Assembly (NCBI GenBank): GCA_947441325.1
Contig: CANETR010000077.1
Coordinates: 1 to 7,648 of the forward strand
DNA: 7,648 nucleotides
Reading direction: 5' to 3'
From: Saprospiraceae bacterium
GTDB taxonomy: Bacteria; Bacteroidota; Bacteroidia; Chitinophagales; Saprospiraceae
Part shown: positions 1 through 7,131 of the stretch, piece by piece
Position numbering within the stretch: position 1 is the first letter of the stretch
Layout: each line of letters opens with the position of its first letter
Position numbers and translations under genes: made by a program
Notes under the pieces: generated by a model
What the model was told of the DNA's origin: nothing
Database searches by the model: none
What the model saw: the letters and a program-made list of their open reading frames with translations, nothing else

Positions 1-252
1 ATAGTGCTTTTGCTTACAAAAAATATTAGCAAACAATTGACCCTGGATCTGCAAAAAGCAAATGAACAATACGGCAACTTTACTGCAAAAATATTTACAC
101 AAAGCCATGACCGCTTTTTAATCATTGATAGCAAAGAAGTCTATCATCTGGGAGCTTCCCTCAAAGATTTAGGCAGAAAATGGTTTGCTTTTTCAAAATT
201 GGAAGCTAAATCGCTGGAAGGTATCATGAATGAAATAAATGGTCTGTTATAA
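1..252 (+). CDS. C-terminal fragment of a PLD-like (probably ORF6N-type) protein
   Basis: The frame is open at the left edge (ATA, then GTG at 4) and ends at TAA 250-252, so this is most likely the last ~83 codons of a longer gene and not a complete small protein. Counting GTG at position 4 as residue 1, it contains HDRFLIID (residues 35-42). This fits the phospholipase D half-motif H-x-K-x4-D with Arg in place of Lys, followed eight residues later by GASLKDLG (50-57), which corresponds to the G-x-S strand that usually follows the motif. From memory of the family, the segment 'HDRFLIID..EVYH.GASLKDLG.KWFAFSK' is typical of the C-terminus of Bacteroidota proteins that begin with an ORF6N (KilA-N-like) DNA-binding domain. 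That domain would lie outside the window, so the assignment is inference. Such proteins are often accessory or phage-derived. Its function is unknown. Confidence 0.7.
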   Translation: MVLLLTKNISKQLTLDLQKANEQYGNFTAKIFTQSHDRFLIIDSKEVYHLGASLKDLGRKWFAFSKLEAKSLEGIMNEINGLL

Positions 253-268
253 AGGAGATTGAAAAATA

Positions 269-316
269 AAAAAGATAAGGTATGTTTGTAAGTAAGTGAA
301 GTAACCTTATTTTTCT
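269..316. terminator. Possible bidirectional intrinsic terminator between convergent genes
   Basis: Positions 271-281 (AAAGATAAGGT) can pair with 304-314 (ACCTTATTTTT) through eleven pairs including one G-U, around a 22-nt loop. The stem has A-rich sequence on its left flank and T-rich sequence on its right, so a U-tract would follow the hairpin on either strand. It sits between the stop of the plus-strand fragment (252) and the stop of the minus-strand DUF1295 gene (382), where a shared terminator is expected. The stem is AT-rich and the loop is large, so it is weaker than a textbook terminator. No gene is seen in 253-381. Confidence 0.4.
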
Positions 317-381
317 AATAAATGCTTATAACTTTACATCTAGGTGCCGCAAAACCAGCAACTAACTTCCAAACTCCTATC

Positions 382-1257
382 CTACTTTCCACTCGGAGGC
401 AGCGGTATCAACATAGAAACCTCCTTTTTATACTCGGCAAAATCCGTTCTGGTTTTCATCTGTCTTTGTTCCTTCAATGGGATAGAGGCAAAAATGAACA
501 TCAAAAACATGCCAATAGAACCTAAAAGTGTCCAATAAGGTGCAGCTGCGCCCAGGCCTACTGCAGCAAGACCAAACCAAAAGAGGATTTCTCCAAGATA
601 ATTAGGATTACGCGAATACTTCCACAAGCCCTTTCTGATGCATGCACCCTTTTGTCTGTTGGGGTTATTGCGTTCTGCATAAAGCGTATTATCGGCAAAA
701 AGTTCAAATAAGGTACCAATAATGGCTACAACATTTCCGATGATTACAAGCAGGTTGAGTTCCTTTACTGTTCCATCGTAGAGAAAGAATAAACCAGTCA
801 TACTTAGAAAAACAATCATTGTTGGATATAAGTGAATGGCAGAAAAGTTAATCCACTGAAAATGCTTGCCAAATTGATTTCGGAAATTGACATAGCGCCA
901 ATCTTCGTGCTCCCAGCCTGTCCAGCTGCGGTACCAATTGTGGGTCAATCGCCAGGACCAAAATGAGATACTGAATGCAGTGAGATAATGTGCCGCCTGC
1001 CATTGTTCAACTGAGTTCCATGCCCAAAGCATTACAAAATAAAATGGAATAACAGACCAATAGGCATCGTAAACACTGCTATTGCGTTTAATCAATGAAA
1101 ACACAAAGGCCAGCACCGTCATTACCAAATCGGCAACTAGAAAGCGAAGCATTTCATTTTGAGGATCATAAAAATGATAGCTCAGATAGCCTCCAATTCC
1201 AATTATCAGATAAATCAGGGTGATTTCAACAACTGCTTTTGATTTATTATGACTCAT
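382..1257 (-). CDS. DUF1295 / steroid 5-alpha-reductase-like membrane protein
   Basis: A 291-residue protein with about seven to eight hydrophobic segments (roughly residues 10-28, 38-57, 66-82, 90-104, 138-160, 168-187, 222-238 and 242-260), so it should be an integral inner-membrane protein. Family signatures seen are SVYDAYWSV (61-69), WRLTHNWYRSW (102-112), EDWRY (118-122) and the C-terminal GLWKYSRNPNYLGE (210-223), then LKEQR (261-265) and Y276. The GLW-SRxPNY-GE block is shared by DUF1295 proteins, 3-oxo-5-alpha-steroid 4-dehydrogenases and isoprenylcysteine carboxyl methyltransferases, where it belongs to the NADPH or SAM cofactor site. The real substrate cannot be read from sequence; a lipid or isoprenoid is inferred. 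The ATG start overlaps the stop of the upstream metallo-hydrolase gene as ATGA (1254-1257), which suggests translational coupling and one transcript. Length is normal for DUF1295 proteins. Confidence 0.88.
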   Translation of the reverse strand: MSHNKSKAVVEITLIYLIIGIGGYLSYHFYDPQNEMLRFLVADLVMTVLAFVFSLIKRNSSVYDAYWSVIPFYFVMLWAWNSVEQWQAAHYLTAFSISFWSWRLTHNWYRSWTGWEHEDWRYVNFRNQFGKHFQWINFSAIHLYPTMIVFLSMTGLFFLYDGTVKELNLLVIIGNVVAIIGTLFELFADNTLYAERNNPNRQKGACIRKGLWKYSRNPNYLGEILFWFGLAAVGLGAAAPYWTLLGSIGMFLMFIFASIPLKEQRQMKTRTDFAEYKKEVSMLIPLPPSGK

Positions 1258-2009
1258 AATGTTATGGCTTTGTAATCGTTAATTTCAAGAATTTTATGTT
1301 TAAGGCCTTCGATTTTTCGCAATTCTTCCGGACTGTTTTTGGTTATTTTCGCTGTCTTGATGACAATGCCTTTGGCATGTTTGTCTTCATCGTGAGTAGC
1401 TACAATATATTCCGGATTTAGCTTTTCGTTGAGATGCAGTATCCCTTTTAAACCTGGTGAAATAGTTCCGCCAAGATAAAAAGGCAGTTGGAACTCATTG
1501 AAGGGACAAATTAACGTTTTGATATTTGTGTGTTGTAGTTCAGTATTTTCTGCAAGAAAATAGCCGTGACTGGCCACAAAAACAGCTTCCTTTTCATCGC
1601 TGATTAAAAAGGCATCGTAAATGGGGTCTATCATTCTGCCACTGGGATAAAATTTTATTTTAACTCCATTTTTTTCAAAAACAGCAAGCTTTTTACCCAA
1701 TGCAACAACTGTTGAATCGGGAAGTAATTTTCTGATACTTTTTTCAATTGATGCCGGAACAATTAGCAAAGCGGGCTTGAGCTTTTTCAGCGTTTCTTTG
1801 TGGTAATGATCGGGATATTTTTGGGTAATCAGTACCGCATCATATTCAGGCAGATTGGCATAATCCATTGGTTTTGTTCTGTGCCATTGGGTGTTGAACC
1901 AAGGAAAAAAATCAACTTCGGTACCTTCTAACCAGGGATCGACAAGCAATTTAAGCCCGTCAAACTCCAGATACCAGGTATTATCCATGTTTAGGCGTTG
2001 AATAAGCAT
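1254..2009 (-). CDS. Metallo-beta-lactamase-fold protein with degenerate HxHxDH motif
   Basis: A 251-residue protein without signal peptide or membrane segment, so probably cytoplasmic. The layout matches the MBL fold: an N-terminal strand with LLVDPWLEG (21-29), the loop 'LITQKYPDHYH' (60-70) where active enzymes carry T-H-x-H-x-D-H, then ASHGY (146-150) and ATHDEDKH (204-211). Here the first two histidines are Gln63 and Tyr65, while Asp67 and His68 remain, and His148 and His206 are possible further ligands. The two-metal site is therefore incomplete: the protein may bind one metal, use different chemistry, or be non-hydrolytic. I recall related plant and cyanobacterial MBL-like proteins that also carry Gln at the first position, so this may be a distinct subfamily. 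ATG at 2009 is used because it gives the full first strand; ATG at 1988 (residue 8) is an alternative. It is first of a two-gene unit with the overlapping DUF1295 gene. Confidence 0.8.
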   Translation of the reverse strand: MLIQRLNMDNTWYLEFDGLKLLVDPWLEGTEVDFFPWFNTQWHRTKPMDYANLPEYDAVLITQKYPDHYHKETLKKLKPALLIVPASIEKSIRKLLPDSTVVALGKKLAVFEKNGVKIKFYPSGRMIDPIYDAFLISDEKEAVFVASHGYFLAENTELQHTNIKTLICPFNEFQLPFYLGGTISPGLKGILHLNEKLNPEYIVATHDEDKHAKGIVIKTAKITKNSPEELRKIEGLKHKILEINDYKAITL

Positions 2010-2035
2010 TTGTTCTGATACTATGATTTAAATTG

Positions 2036-2043
2036 CAAATTTA
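2036..2043 (-). promoter_or_regulatory. Candidate -7 box for the MBL-DUF1295 unit
   Basis: Read on the minus strand this is TAAATTTG, an exact match to the Bacteroidota -7 consensus TAnnTTTG. It would start transcription near 2029, about 20 bases before the MBL start codon, in the 59-bp gap after the CAP gene stop. No TTTG-type -33 element is visible at the expected 19-21 base spacing, so the call rests on one short box. Confidence 0.35.
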
Positions 2044-2068
2044 ACAAACAGATGAATCAGTTGTTCGT

Positions 2069-3244
2069 TTATTTAGAACTTAAATCAATAAAAATGGGGT
2101 CATATATGAACTCATCGGTCTCCTCGCCAAACCAAACACAGGCATAGCCTTTATAAATACCTATTCCTATTGCTTTCCATTCTACATCAACCCAAATCTC
2201 GCTATTTTTAATTACTGCATGATGTTTTGGACTTGACAGCCAACCTCTAAAGGAACCCTCTGCAGTAGCTCTGTCATTGCTGATACTATAAGCAATCTCA
2301 TATCCTTTGCCCTTGTATTTAGTAAGTTCAGCAGGTTTATACCACATACAATGTGGGTATTTGTGATCTCCAGTATAACAACAGCCTCTCCAGCGTTCAG
2401 GTTCTTGACCAGACCAGCTATGCAAATTACATGGTTTTTCAAAAGGCCCATTAAAATACAAATCTCTGACATGCATTTTAGCTACAATATTTAAGGATTG
2501 TGAAACTAGGATATCAGGCAGTTTAAGCCTTTTTCTATAAGACATAATCAAGTGATAGAGCTCTGTTTCATCCGGAGTTAACTCATTTAATGCGTATTTA
2601 TCTGTGTATTGCATTGTAAGATCCTGCGGCCAACGCAAATCTGTATAAAAATCTATCTTTTCGGGTCTTTTATGATATTGTTTTTCGAAATTATGATTTA
2701 ATACAATTCGCTCTTCACAGTCATTGTAGGTTATAACTTTTAAAACTGTCGATTTCTTTAGTTGTCTCAATACAAAACTCGATGCTTTAATGTCGATATA
2801 ACCTACATGAAATTTCTTCGATACCTCGTTACCGAGAGCATTGAAATAATTATTTAATCGCTTATTGGCTAAATATCCAAGTTGCGCTTCCTCCGTTTTT
2901 AATCCATTATAGAGCTTTTTTGCGCCAGATTTTTTATGTTCTTCTATCAACTTCTTTTTTAATCCGACTTCTGCCCTTTTCAACTCAGGGATGTAATAAG
3001 TCAGTTCTAAATTCTTTTCAAGGCAGATAGCCAATTTATAACTCAAATAAGCATTTTCGAGTATACTTGCTATTTCACTGGCAGCACTGTCAAAAAGAGG
3101 TTTAGCCGCTTTATTGGAGGTCCAATCAATCCGCATCATTTCATTTCTGAAAGGCAATTCTGTAATTTGAAAATCAAGCTGAGCTAAAAGTTTGGCATTG
3201 AAAAACAAGATGCTGAGCATAGCGATTAAAAGGTACTTTTTCAT
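2069..3244 (-). CDS. Secreted CAP-domain (SCP/PR-1-like) protein
   Basis: A 391-residue protein beginning with a Sec-type signal peptide: Lys-Lys, a hydrophobic core at residues 4-20, and probable cleavage after ALLAQ-like 'KLLAQ' (18-22). No lipobox Cys is seen, so it is likely exported to the periplasm or beyond. Residues ~23-215 form an N-terminal region I do not recognise; it is rich in Lys and Glu and partly helical (80-130). Residues ~222-376 fit a CAP domain: TPDETELYHLIMSYRKRLKLP is the first helix, His275 (NLHSW), Glu316 (YEIAYS) and His341/342 (SPKHH) match the conserved His/Glu/His cavity residues, and 'AIGIGIYKGYACVWFGE' (358-374) is the final strand pair. Four cysteines (272, 288, 289, 299) cluster between the first helix and Glu316 and could form disulfides. 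CAP proteins have varied roles, including lipid binding and surface functions, so no specific activity is assigned. It lies between the sdh terminator and the MBL gene, apparently as its own unit. Confidence 0.8.
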   Translation of the reverse strand: MKKYLLIAMLSILFFNAKLLAQLDFQITELPFRNEMMRIDWTSNKAAKPLFDSAASEIASILENAYLSYKLAICLEKNLELTYYIPELKRAEVGLKKKLIEEHKKSGAKKLYNGLKTEEAQLGYLANKRLNNYFNALGNEVSKKFHVGYIDIKASSFVLRQLKKSTVLKVITYNDCEERIVLNHNFEKQYHKRPEKIDFYTDLRWPQDLTMQYTDKYALNELTPDETELYHLIMSYRKRLKLPDILVSQSLNIVAKMHVRDLYFNGPFEKPCNLHSWSGQEPERWRGCCYTGDHKYPHCMWYKPAELTKYKGKGYEIAYSISNDRATAEGSFRGWLSSPKHHAVIKNSEIWVDVEWKAIGIGIYKGYACVWFGEETDEFIYDPIFIDLSSK

Positions 3245-3362
3245 AATCAGCTAATTTTGATTGATTGAATTATAAAGGCGCCAATTTTTTAGAACTATAA
3301 CTGAAAATAAAATAGTTTATTGCACTTTTTGTAAAAAAATGCTTAGATATGTCGTTGGACAC

Positions 3363-3392
3363 AAAAAAAGCCGCCCAAATCTGGACGGCCTT
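3363..3392 (-). terminator. Intrinsic terminator of the sdhCAB operon
   Basis: On the minus strand, 25 bases after the sdhB stop, the sequence reads AAG-GCCGTCC, loop AGATTT, GGGCGGC, then seven T. The 7-bp core stem has one G-U pair and can extend by A-U pairs into the T-tract. This is a strong rho-independent terminator and marks the end of the operon. I see no gene in the rest of 3245-3416 and no clear promoter for the CAP gene there. Confidence 0.9.
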
Positions 3393-3416
3393 AAATAGCT
3401 GAATATAAGCTTATAT

Positions 3417-4190
3417 TTATTTTGTAGGTACTCTGCGAGATGCAAAGCTAGCACCTATATATTCTCTGTTCATTAGTGCAATATTCTCCAAACTGATTCC
3501 TTTTGGACATTCCGCTTCGCAGGCGCCAACATTGGAACAAAGACCAAAGCCCTCTTTATCCATTATAGAAATCATATTGAGCACACGTTGTTTCGACTCT
3601 GGGCGTCCCTGTGGCAACAATGCCAATTGTGAAACTTTTGCAGAAGTGAACAACATGGCAGAAGCGTTGGGACAAGCCGCAACACAAGCACCACAACCAA
3701 TACAAGTAGCAGCTTCGAAGGCGCGCTTTGCTGTATTCAATTCGATTGGAATAGCATTTCCATCGGGCACACCACCAGTGTTGACAGAAACATAACCGCC
3801 TGACTGAATAATTCTGTCGAAAGCCGAACGGTCAACAACCAGGTCTTTAATAATCGGGAATGCTTTTGCCTTGTATGGTTCGATGTAAATAGTGTCTCCG
3901 TCATTGAAATGACGCATGTGCAATTGACAGGTAGTAGTTCCCTGCATAGGTCCATGCGGACGGCCATTGATTACAAGGCTGCAAGAACCGCATATTCCCT
4001 CGCGACAGTCATGTTCAAAAGCAACTGGCTGTTTTTTATGTTGATTCAATTGTTCGTTCAACACATCGAGCATTTCAAGAAATGACATATGAGTATTGAT
4101 ACGAACCTTATGCGTTTCAAATTTACCGCTTTTATTGGGCCCTTCCTGTCTCCAGACTTGAAGGGTCAGGTTTATTTCTTCGTGAGCCAT
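3417..4190 (-). CDS. sdhB: Succinate dehydrogenase/fumarate reductase iron-sulfur subunit
   Basis: A 257-residue electron-transfer subunit that passes electrons from SdhA flavin to the quinone site in SdhC on the cytoplasmic face of the membrane. The N-terminal ferredoxin-like domain binds [2Fe-2S] through C62, C67, C70 (CREGICGSC) and C88. The C-terminal domain has [12 protein letters not shown] (C163, C166, C169, C173) and [12 protein letters not shown] (C218, C224, C228). By family rule C163/C166/C169/C228 hold [4Fe-4S] and C173/C218/C224 hold [3Fe-4S], so all ten further ligands beyond the first site's C62 are present and the subunit should be fully functional. Length is slightly above E. 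coli SdhB and usual for Bacteroidota. The ATG at 4190 is preceded by an A/T-rich leader with no Shine-Dalgarno. It is last in the operon, separated from sdhA by an unusually long 199-bp gap containing repeats. Sequence alone does not separate succinate dehydrogenase from fumarate reductase direction. Confidence 0.96.
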   Translation of the reverse strand: MAHEEINLTLQVWRQEGPNKSGKFETHKVRINTHMSFLEMLDVLNEQLNQHKKQPVAFEHDCREGICGSCSLVINGRPHGPMQGTTTCQLHMRHFNDGDTIYIEPYKAKAFPIIKDLVVDRSAFDRIIQSGGYVSVNTGGVPDGNAIPIELNTAKRAFEAATCIGCGACVAACPNASAMLFTSAKVSQLALLPQGRPESKQRVLNMISIMDKEGFGLCSNVGACEAECPKGISLENIALMNREYIGASFASRRVPTK

Positions 4191-4239
4191 ATTATGTTGA
4201 TTTTATTTTGTTAAATAATAAAGAAGCTTACTTAAATCA

Positions 4240-4302
4240 GAAGGTTGAATTTAGAAGGCAGATGGCAGAAGTTTGAAATTGGAAGGTAGAATTTAGAATT
4301 TA
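4240..4302 (+). repeat. Degenerate 7-bp tandem repeat, nine units (array A)
   Basis: Exactly nine consecutive heptads in perfect 7-base register: gaaggtt, gaattta, gaaggca, gatggca, gaagttt, gaaattg, gaaggta, gaattta, gaattta. Every unit starts with GA, third base A in all but one; positions 4-7 vary among GGTA, TTTA, GGCA and similar. It lies in the untranslated gap between sdhA and sdhB, purine-rich on the plus strand (the template strand for the operon). Similar GAAGGTA/GAATTTA-type heptads occur, as I recall, in intergenic regions of other Bacteroidota; their function is not known to me. Confidence 0.88.
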
Positions 4303-4331
4303 TTTCCTTTAGTCAGTATGACCAGACATTC

Positions 4332-4387
4332 TTTCCTCTTTCCTCTTTCCTCTTTCCTCTTTCACCTTTCATCTTTCCTCTTTCATC
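4332..4387 (-). repeat. 7-bp tandem repeat, eight units (array B)
   Basis: On the minus strand eight heptads run in register: GATGAAA, GAGGAAA, GATGAAA, GGTGAAA, then four identical GAGGAAA. The array starts two bases after the sdhA stop codon (4390-4392). Positions 4329-4363 are pure pyrimidine on the plus strand (35 bp). It is oriented opposite to array A, with a 29-bp spacer (4303-4331). The four identical terminal copies suggest recent slippage duplication. A short plus-strand open frame across it is composition-driven and not a gene. Confidence 0.9.
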
Positions 4388-4389
4388 TT

Positions 4390-6396
4390 CTACTTGTAAT
4401 TACGCGATGCAATTTTGATATATTCATAAATCAACTCTTCTTTGTGCAATTCGGGATCGGCACCTACACCTTTGAACTCCCATGCTGCAACATATCCGTA
4501 GTTTTCATCATCGCGCTTGGTTTCACCGCCTTCTTCCTGATACTCTTCGCGGAAGTGACCACCACAAGATTCGTTACGGTTGAGTGCATCCACAATCATA
4601 AGTTCGGCTAGTTCAATGAAATCGGAAACGCGCAGGGCTTTTTCTAACTCAGGATTAAACTCCTCAGCAGTTCCTGGCACATTTACATTGCTCCAAAACT
4701 CATCGCGAAGTTTTCTTACAAGGTCACGAGCTTTTAGCAAGCCGGCCTCATTACGTGCCATACCGCAGTATTCCCACATAATTTTAACACCAAGTTCACG
4801 ATGGAATGATTCGACCGAGCGGTTACCTTTGATACTGAGCAACTTATCAATTCGAGCTGTAACATCATTTTCTGCTGCAGCAAATTCAGGTGCATCCGTA
4901 TCGATTTTAGGTGTGCGAATTTCGTCGGCCAAGAAAGTTCCAATGGTATAAGGCAGTACAAAATAGCCATCGGCTAATCCCTGCATAAGTGCAGATGCCC
5001 CCAAACGGTTGGCTCCATGTTCGGAGAAATTGGATTCACCAGTAGCGAAAAGTCCGGGTATAGTAGTTTGTAAGTTATAATCTACCCACAAACCACCCAT
5101 AGTGTAGTGAATTGCAGGATAAATACGCATTGGCGTTACATATGGATCTTCCCCTGTAATCTTTTCATACATTTCGAAAAGGTTACCATACTTATTTTTC
5201 ACCACCTCACGTCCCCAGGTAAGTATCTCGGCCTCGCTGGCATTGTCCTTTCCTTTTGAGGTTGCAACCGATTTGCCGTATCGTTTCATATTGGAAGAAA
5301 AATCGAGATAAACGGCCAATCCACTTGGACCTACACCACGTCCTTCATCACAAATATATTTAGCTGCGCGAGAAGCAACGTCGCGAGGGACAAGATTTCC
5401 AAATGCTGGATAGATTCTTTCAAGATAATAATCGCGACGATCTTCCTGAAGATTTTCAGGCTTTAGCTTGCCGGCTTTGATAGCCTCAACATCTTCTATA
5501 TGTTTAGGAACCCATACGCGACCATCATTACGAAGCGATTCAGACATCAATGTTAATTTTGACTGATAATCGCCCGAAACAGGGATACAGGTTGGGTGAA
5601 TCTGGCAAAAACAAGGATTGGCAAAGTATGCTCCACGACGGTGTACCTGCCATGCAGCCGACACATTAGAGCCCATTGCATTGGTAGAAAGGTAATAAAC
5701 ATTGCCATAGCCACCAGTAGCTAAAACAACCGCGTGAGCACCATATCGTTCAAGTTTGCCTGTTACCAGATTTCTGGCGATGATTCCGCGGGCTTTGCCA
5801 TCTATAACAACCAGGTCGAGCATTTCGTGACGGTTGTACATTTTGACAGTACCCAAAGAAATTTGGCGGGATAAGGCGCTGTAAGCTCCCAGCAACAACT
5901 GTTGACCTGTTTGACCGGCAGCATAGAAAGTACGCTGTACCTGAGTACCACCAAAAGAACGAGTGTCAAGCAATCCACCGTATTCACGAGCAAATGGAAC
6001 ACCCTGAGCCACACATTGGTCAATGATATTACCAGAAACCTCGGCCAAACGATGTACATTGGCTTCACGTGCGCGGTAGTCGCCACCTTTTATAGTATCG
6101 TAAAAAAGACGGTAAACACTGTCACCATCATTTCTATAGTTTTTAGCTGCATTGATACCTCCCTGTGCAGCAATTGAGTGCGCACGACGTGGAGAATCGT
6201 GAAAAGTAAAGCATTTTACATTGTAGCCAAGTTCACCCAGCGTAGCTGCTGCTGAAGCTCCGGCCAGACCAGTTCCAACAACAATAACATCCATACGGAT
6301 TTTGTTGTGCGGAGCAACAAGTGGCATAGTGGAACGGTACTTGGTCCATTTTTCATTTACAGTACCCGGAGGTATTTTAGCATCTAATTTTTTCAT
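4390..6396 (-). CDS. sdhA: Succinate dehydrogenase/fumarate reductase flavoprotein subunit
   Basis: Catalytic subunit interconverting succinate and fumarate, with FAD. I choose ATG at 6396 (668 residues, [11 protein letters not shown]); the longer frame would need a TTG at 6426 and adds ten residues not typical of the family. The dinucleotide-fold FAD site is [19 protein letters not shown] (39-57); His73 in '[11 protein letters not shown]' (70-80) is the expected covalent FAD attachment residue. Active-site candidates are His267 (QIHPT), Arg338/Arg343 (PRDVASR) and His430 (AIHYTMGG). The second FAD segment [19 protein letters not shown] lies at 448-466. The C-terminal helical domain is complete to residue 668. 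Length and motifs match Bacteroidota type-B enzymes, which usually work with menaquinone. It follows sdhC by 57 bp without visible Shine-Dalgarno and precedes sdhB by 199 bp of repeats. Confidence 0.97.
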   Translation of the reverse strand: MKKLDAKIPPGTVNEKWTKYRSTMPLVAPHNKIRMDVIVVGTGLAGASAAATLGELGYNVKCFTFHDSPRRAHSIAAQGGINAAKNYRNDGDSVYRLFYDTIKGGDYRAREANVHRLAEVSGNIIDQCVAQGVPFAREYGGLLDTRSFGGTQVQRTFYAAGQTGQQLLLGAYSALSRQISLGTVKMYNRHEMLDLVVIDGKARGIIARNLVTGKLERYGAHAVVLATGGYGNVYYLSTNAMGSNVSAAWQVHRRGAYFANPCFCQIHPTCIPVSGDYQSKLTLMSESLRNDGRVWVPKHIEDVEAIKAGKLKPENLQEDRRDYYLERIYPAFGNLVPRDVASRAAKYICDEGRGVGPSGLAVYLDFSSNMKRYGKSVATSKGKDNASEAEILTWGREVVKNKYGNLFEMYEKITGEDPYVTPMRIYPAIHYTMGGLWVDYNLQTTIPGLFATGESNFSEHGANRLGASALMQGLADGYFVLPYTIGTFLADEIRTPKIDTDAPEFAAAENDVTARIDKLLSIKGNRSVESFHRELGVKIMWEYCGMARNEAGLLKARDLVRKLRDEFWSNVNVPGTAEEFNPELEKALRVSDFIELAELMIVDALNRNESCGGHFREEYQEEGGETKRDDENYGYVAAWEFKGVGADPELHKEELIYEYIKIASRNYK

Positions 6397-6453
6397 AATG
6401 TTATGATTAGATATTGAAATTTTCAAATTTAATAATCGAAATCTGCTATTGAA

Positions 6454-7131
6454 TTAGCCATTTATGTGCATGACATAAAAATATATCGGCATGCTTGCGA
6501 AGCCAATCGGAACAAGGATTGCAAATGCATAACCAAGTCCCTTAACAAGTGGTGTGTACTTAGGATGTGTTAGCCCTAATGTCTGAAATGCACTTTGAAA
6601 GCCATGAAGCAGGTGCAAAGACAAGGCTACGAGACCTAGCAGGTAGGTAATTACAACCCATTCCTGACTAAAAGCAATTTTAACCTCATCAAAAAGTGTT
6701 ACACCCTCGGCAAGACCAATAATTTTAGCCTTGAGCCAGAATTGTCCCATGTGAAGGAGTAAAAAGGCTAGAATAAGTGTTCCCAAAGCAGCCATATTTC
6801 TGGATGCGATACGCGCCTCAGTTGGACTTACCTGTTTACCACTGTAGCGCTTTCCGCTACCTACAGCAGATCTGTTGGTGAAATAAATCAGAAATCCCTG
6901 AAAAGCGTGAAGCAGGATGAAAAAATAAAGCCCGTAAGAAACGCTTTTGATAAGCGGATTGTGTGCCATAAATTCAGCGTATTCGTTGAATTTGTGACCG
7001 TCATTGTCTGCAAAAAGTTTAAGGTTACCAATCATGTGCACCAATAAAAAAGAGCATAGAAAAAGCCCCGTTAAACTCATGACGACTTTTTTACCCAAAG
7101 AAGAAGTAAGAAAACTAATTAACCATTTCAT
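6454..7131 (-). CDS. sdhC: Succinate dehydrogenase cytochrome b558 membrane subunit
   Basis: A 225-residue membrane anchor with five hydrophobic segments (about residues 13-36, 62-84, 113-135, 157-179 and 198-222). This matches the single, fused C/D-type subunit of type-B succinate:quinone oxidoreductases, which takes the place of separate SdhC and SdhD; no sdhD is present. Histidines within or next to helices, His32, His75, His127, His173 and His176, supply enough axial ligands for two b hemes, as known for the b558 family. It binds quinone (probably menaquinone) and anchors SdhA and SdhB. The N-terminal MKWLISFLTSSLGKK (1-15) and 'LVHMIGNLKLF' (30-40) are family hallmarks. ATG at 7131 is first gene of the operon; no strong Shine-Dalgarno is seen upstream. 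Confidence 0.93.
   Translation of the reverse strand: MKWLISFLTSSLGKKVVMSLTGLFLCSFLLVHMIGNLKLFADNDGHKFNEYAEFMAHNPLIKSVSYGLYFFILLHAFQGFLIYFTNRSAVGSGKRYSGKQVSPTEARIASRNMAALGTLILAFLLLHMGQFWLKAKIIGLAEGVTLFDEVKIAFSQEWVVITYLLGLVALSLHLLHGFQSAFQTLGLTHPKYTPLVKGLGYAFAILVPIGFASMPIYFYVMHING

Noticed and set aside
322..538. Two short plus-strand open frames (322-525 and 344-538)
   Set aside because: Both run into the antisense of the DUF1295 gene, have no recognisable domain and begin within the terminator-like convergent gap.
3532..3795. Plus-strand open frame antisense to sdhB
   Set aside because: Shadow of the Cys-rich sdhB coding sequence; no independent start signal or family match. The same holds for the open frames antisense to or out of frame with sdhA, the CAP gene and the DUF1295 gene.
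4329..4363. Triplex (H-DNA) forming mirror repeat in the 35-bp polypyrimidine tract
   Set aside because: The TTTCCTC unit is not mirror-symmetric beyond one or two bases around each TTT, so the tract lacks the mirror repeat usually needed.
4240..4387. Long intercistronic RNA hairpin formed by the two opposed heptad arrays
   Set aside because: The arrays are opposite in orientation, but their units differ (GAGGAAA against GAAGGTA/GAATTTA), so only about four of seven bases pair per unit. I see no strong continuous stem; a folding calculation would be needed to revive this.
4318..4611. Plus-strand open frame of 97 codons rich in Ser-Phe-Leu repeats
   Set aside because: It is a translation of the pyrimidine heptad array running into the antisense of sdhA; it has no family resemblance.
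1255..6407. Identical 12-base CATAACATTATG at the starts of the DUF1295 gene and sdhA, considered as a shared translation signal
   Set aside because: In the first case it is fixed by the coding end of the MBL gene, and sdhB and sdhC lack it. Coincidence in AT-rich DNA is the simpler explanation.
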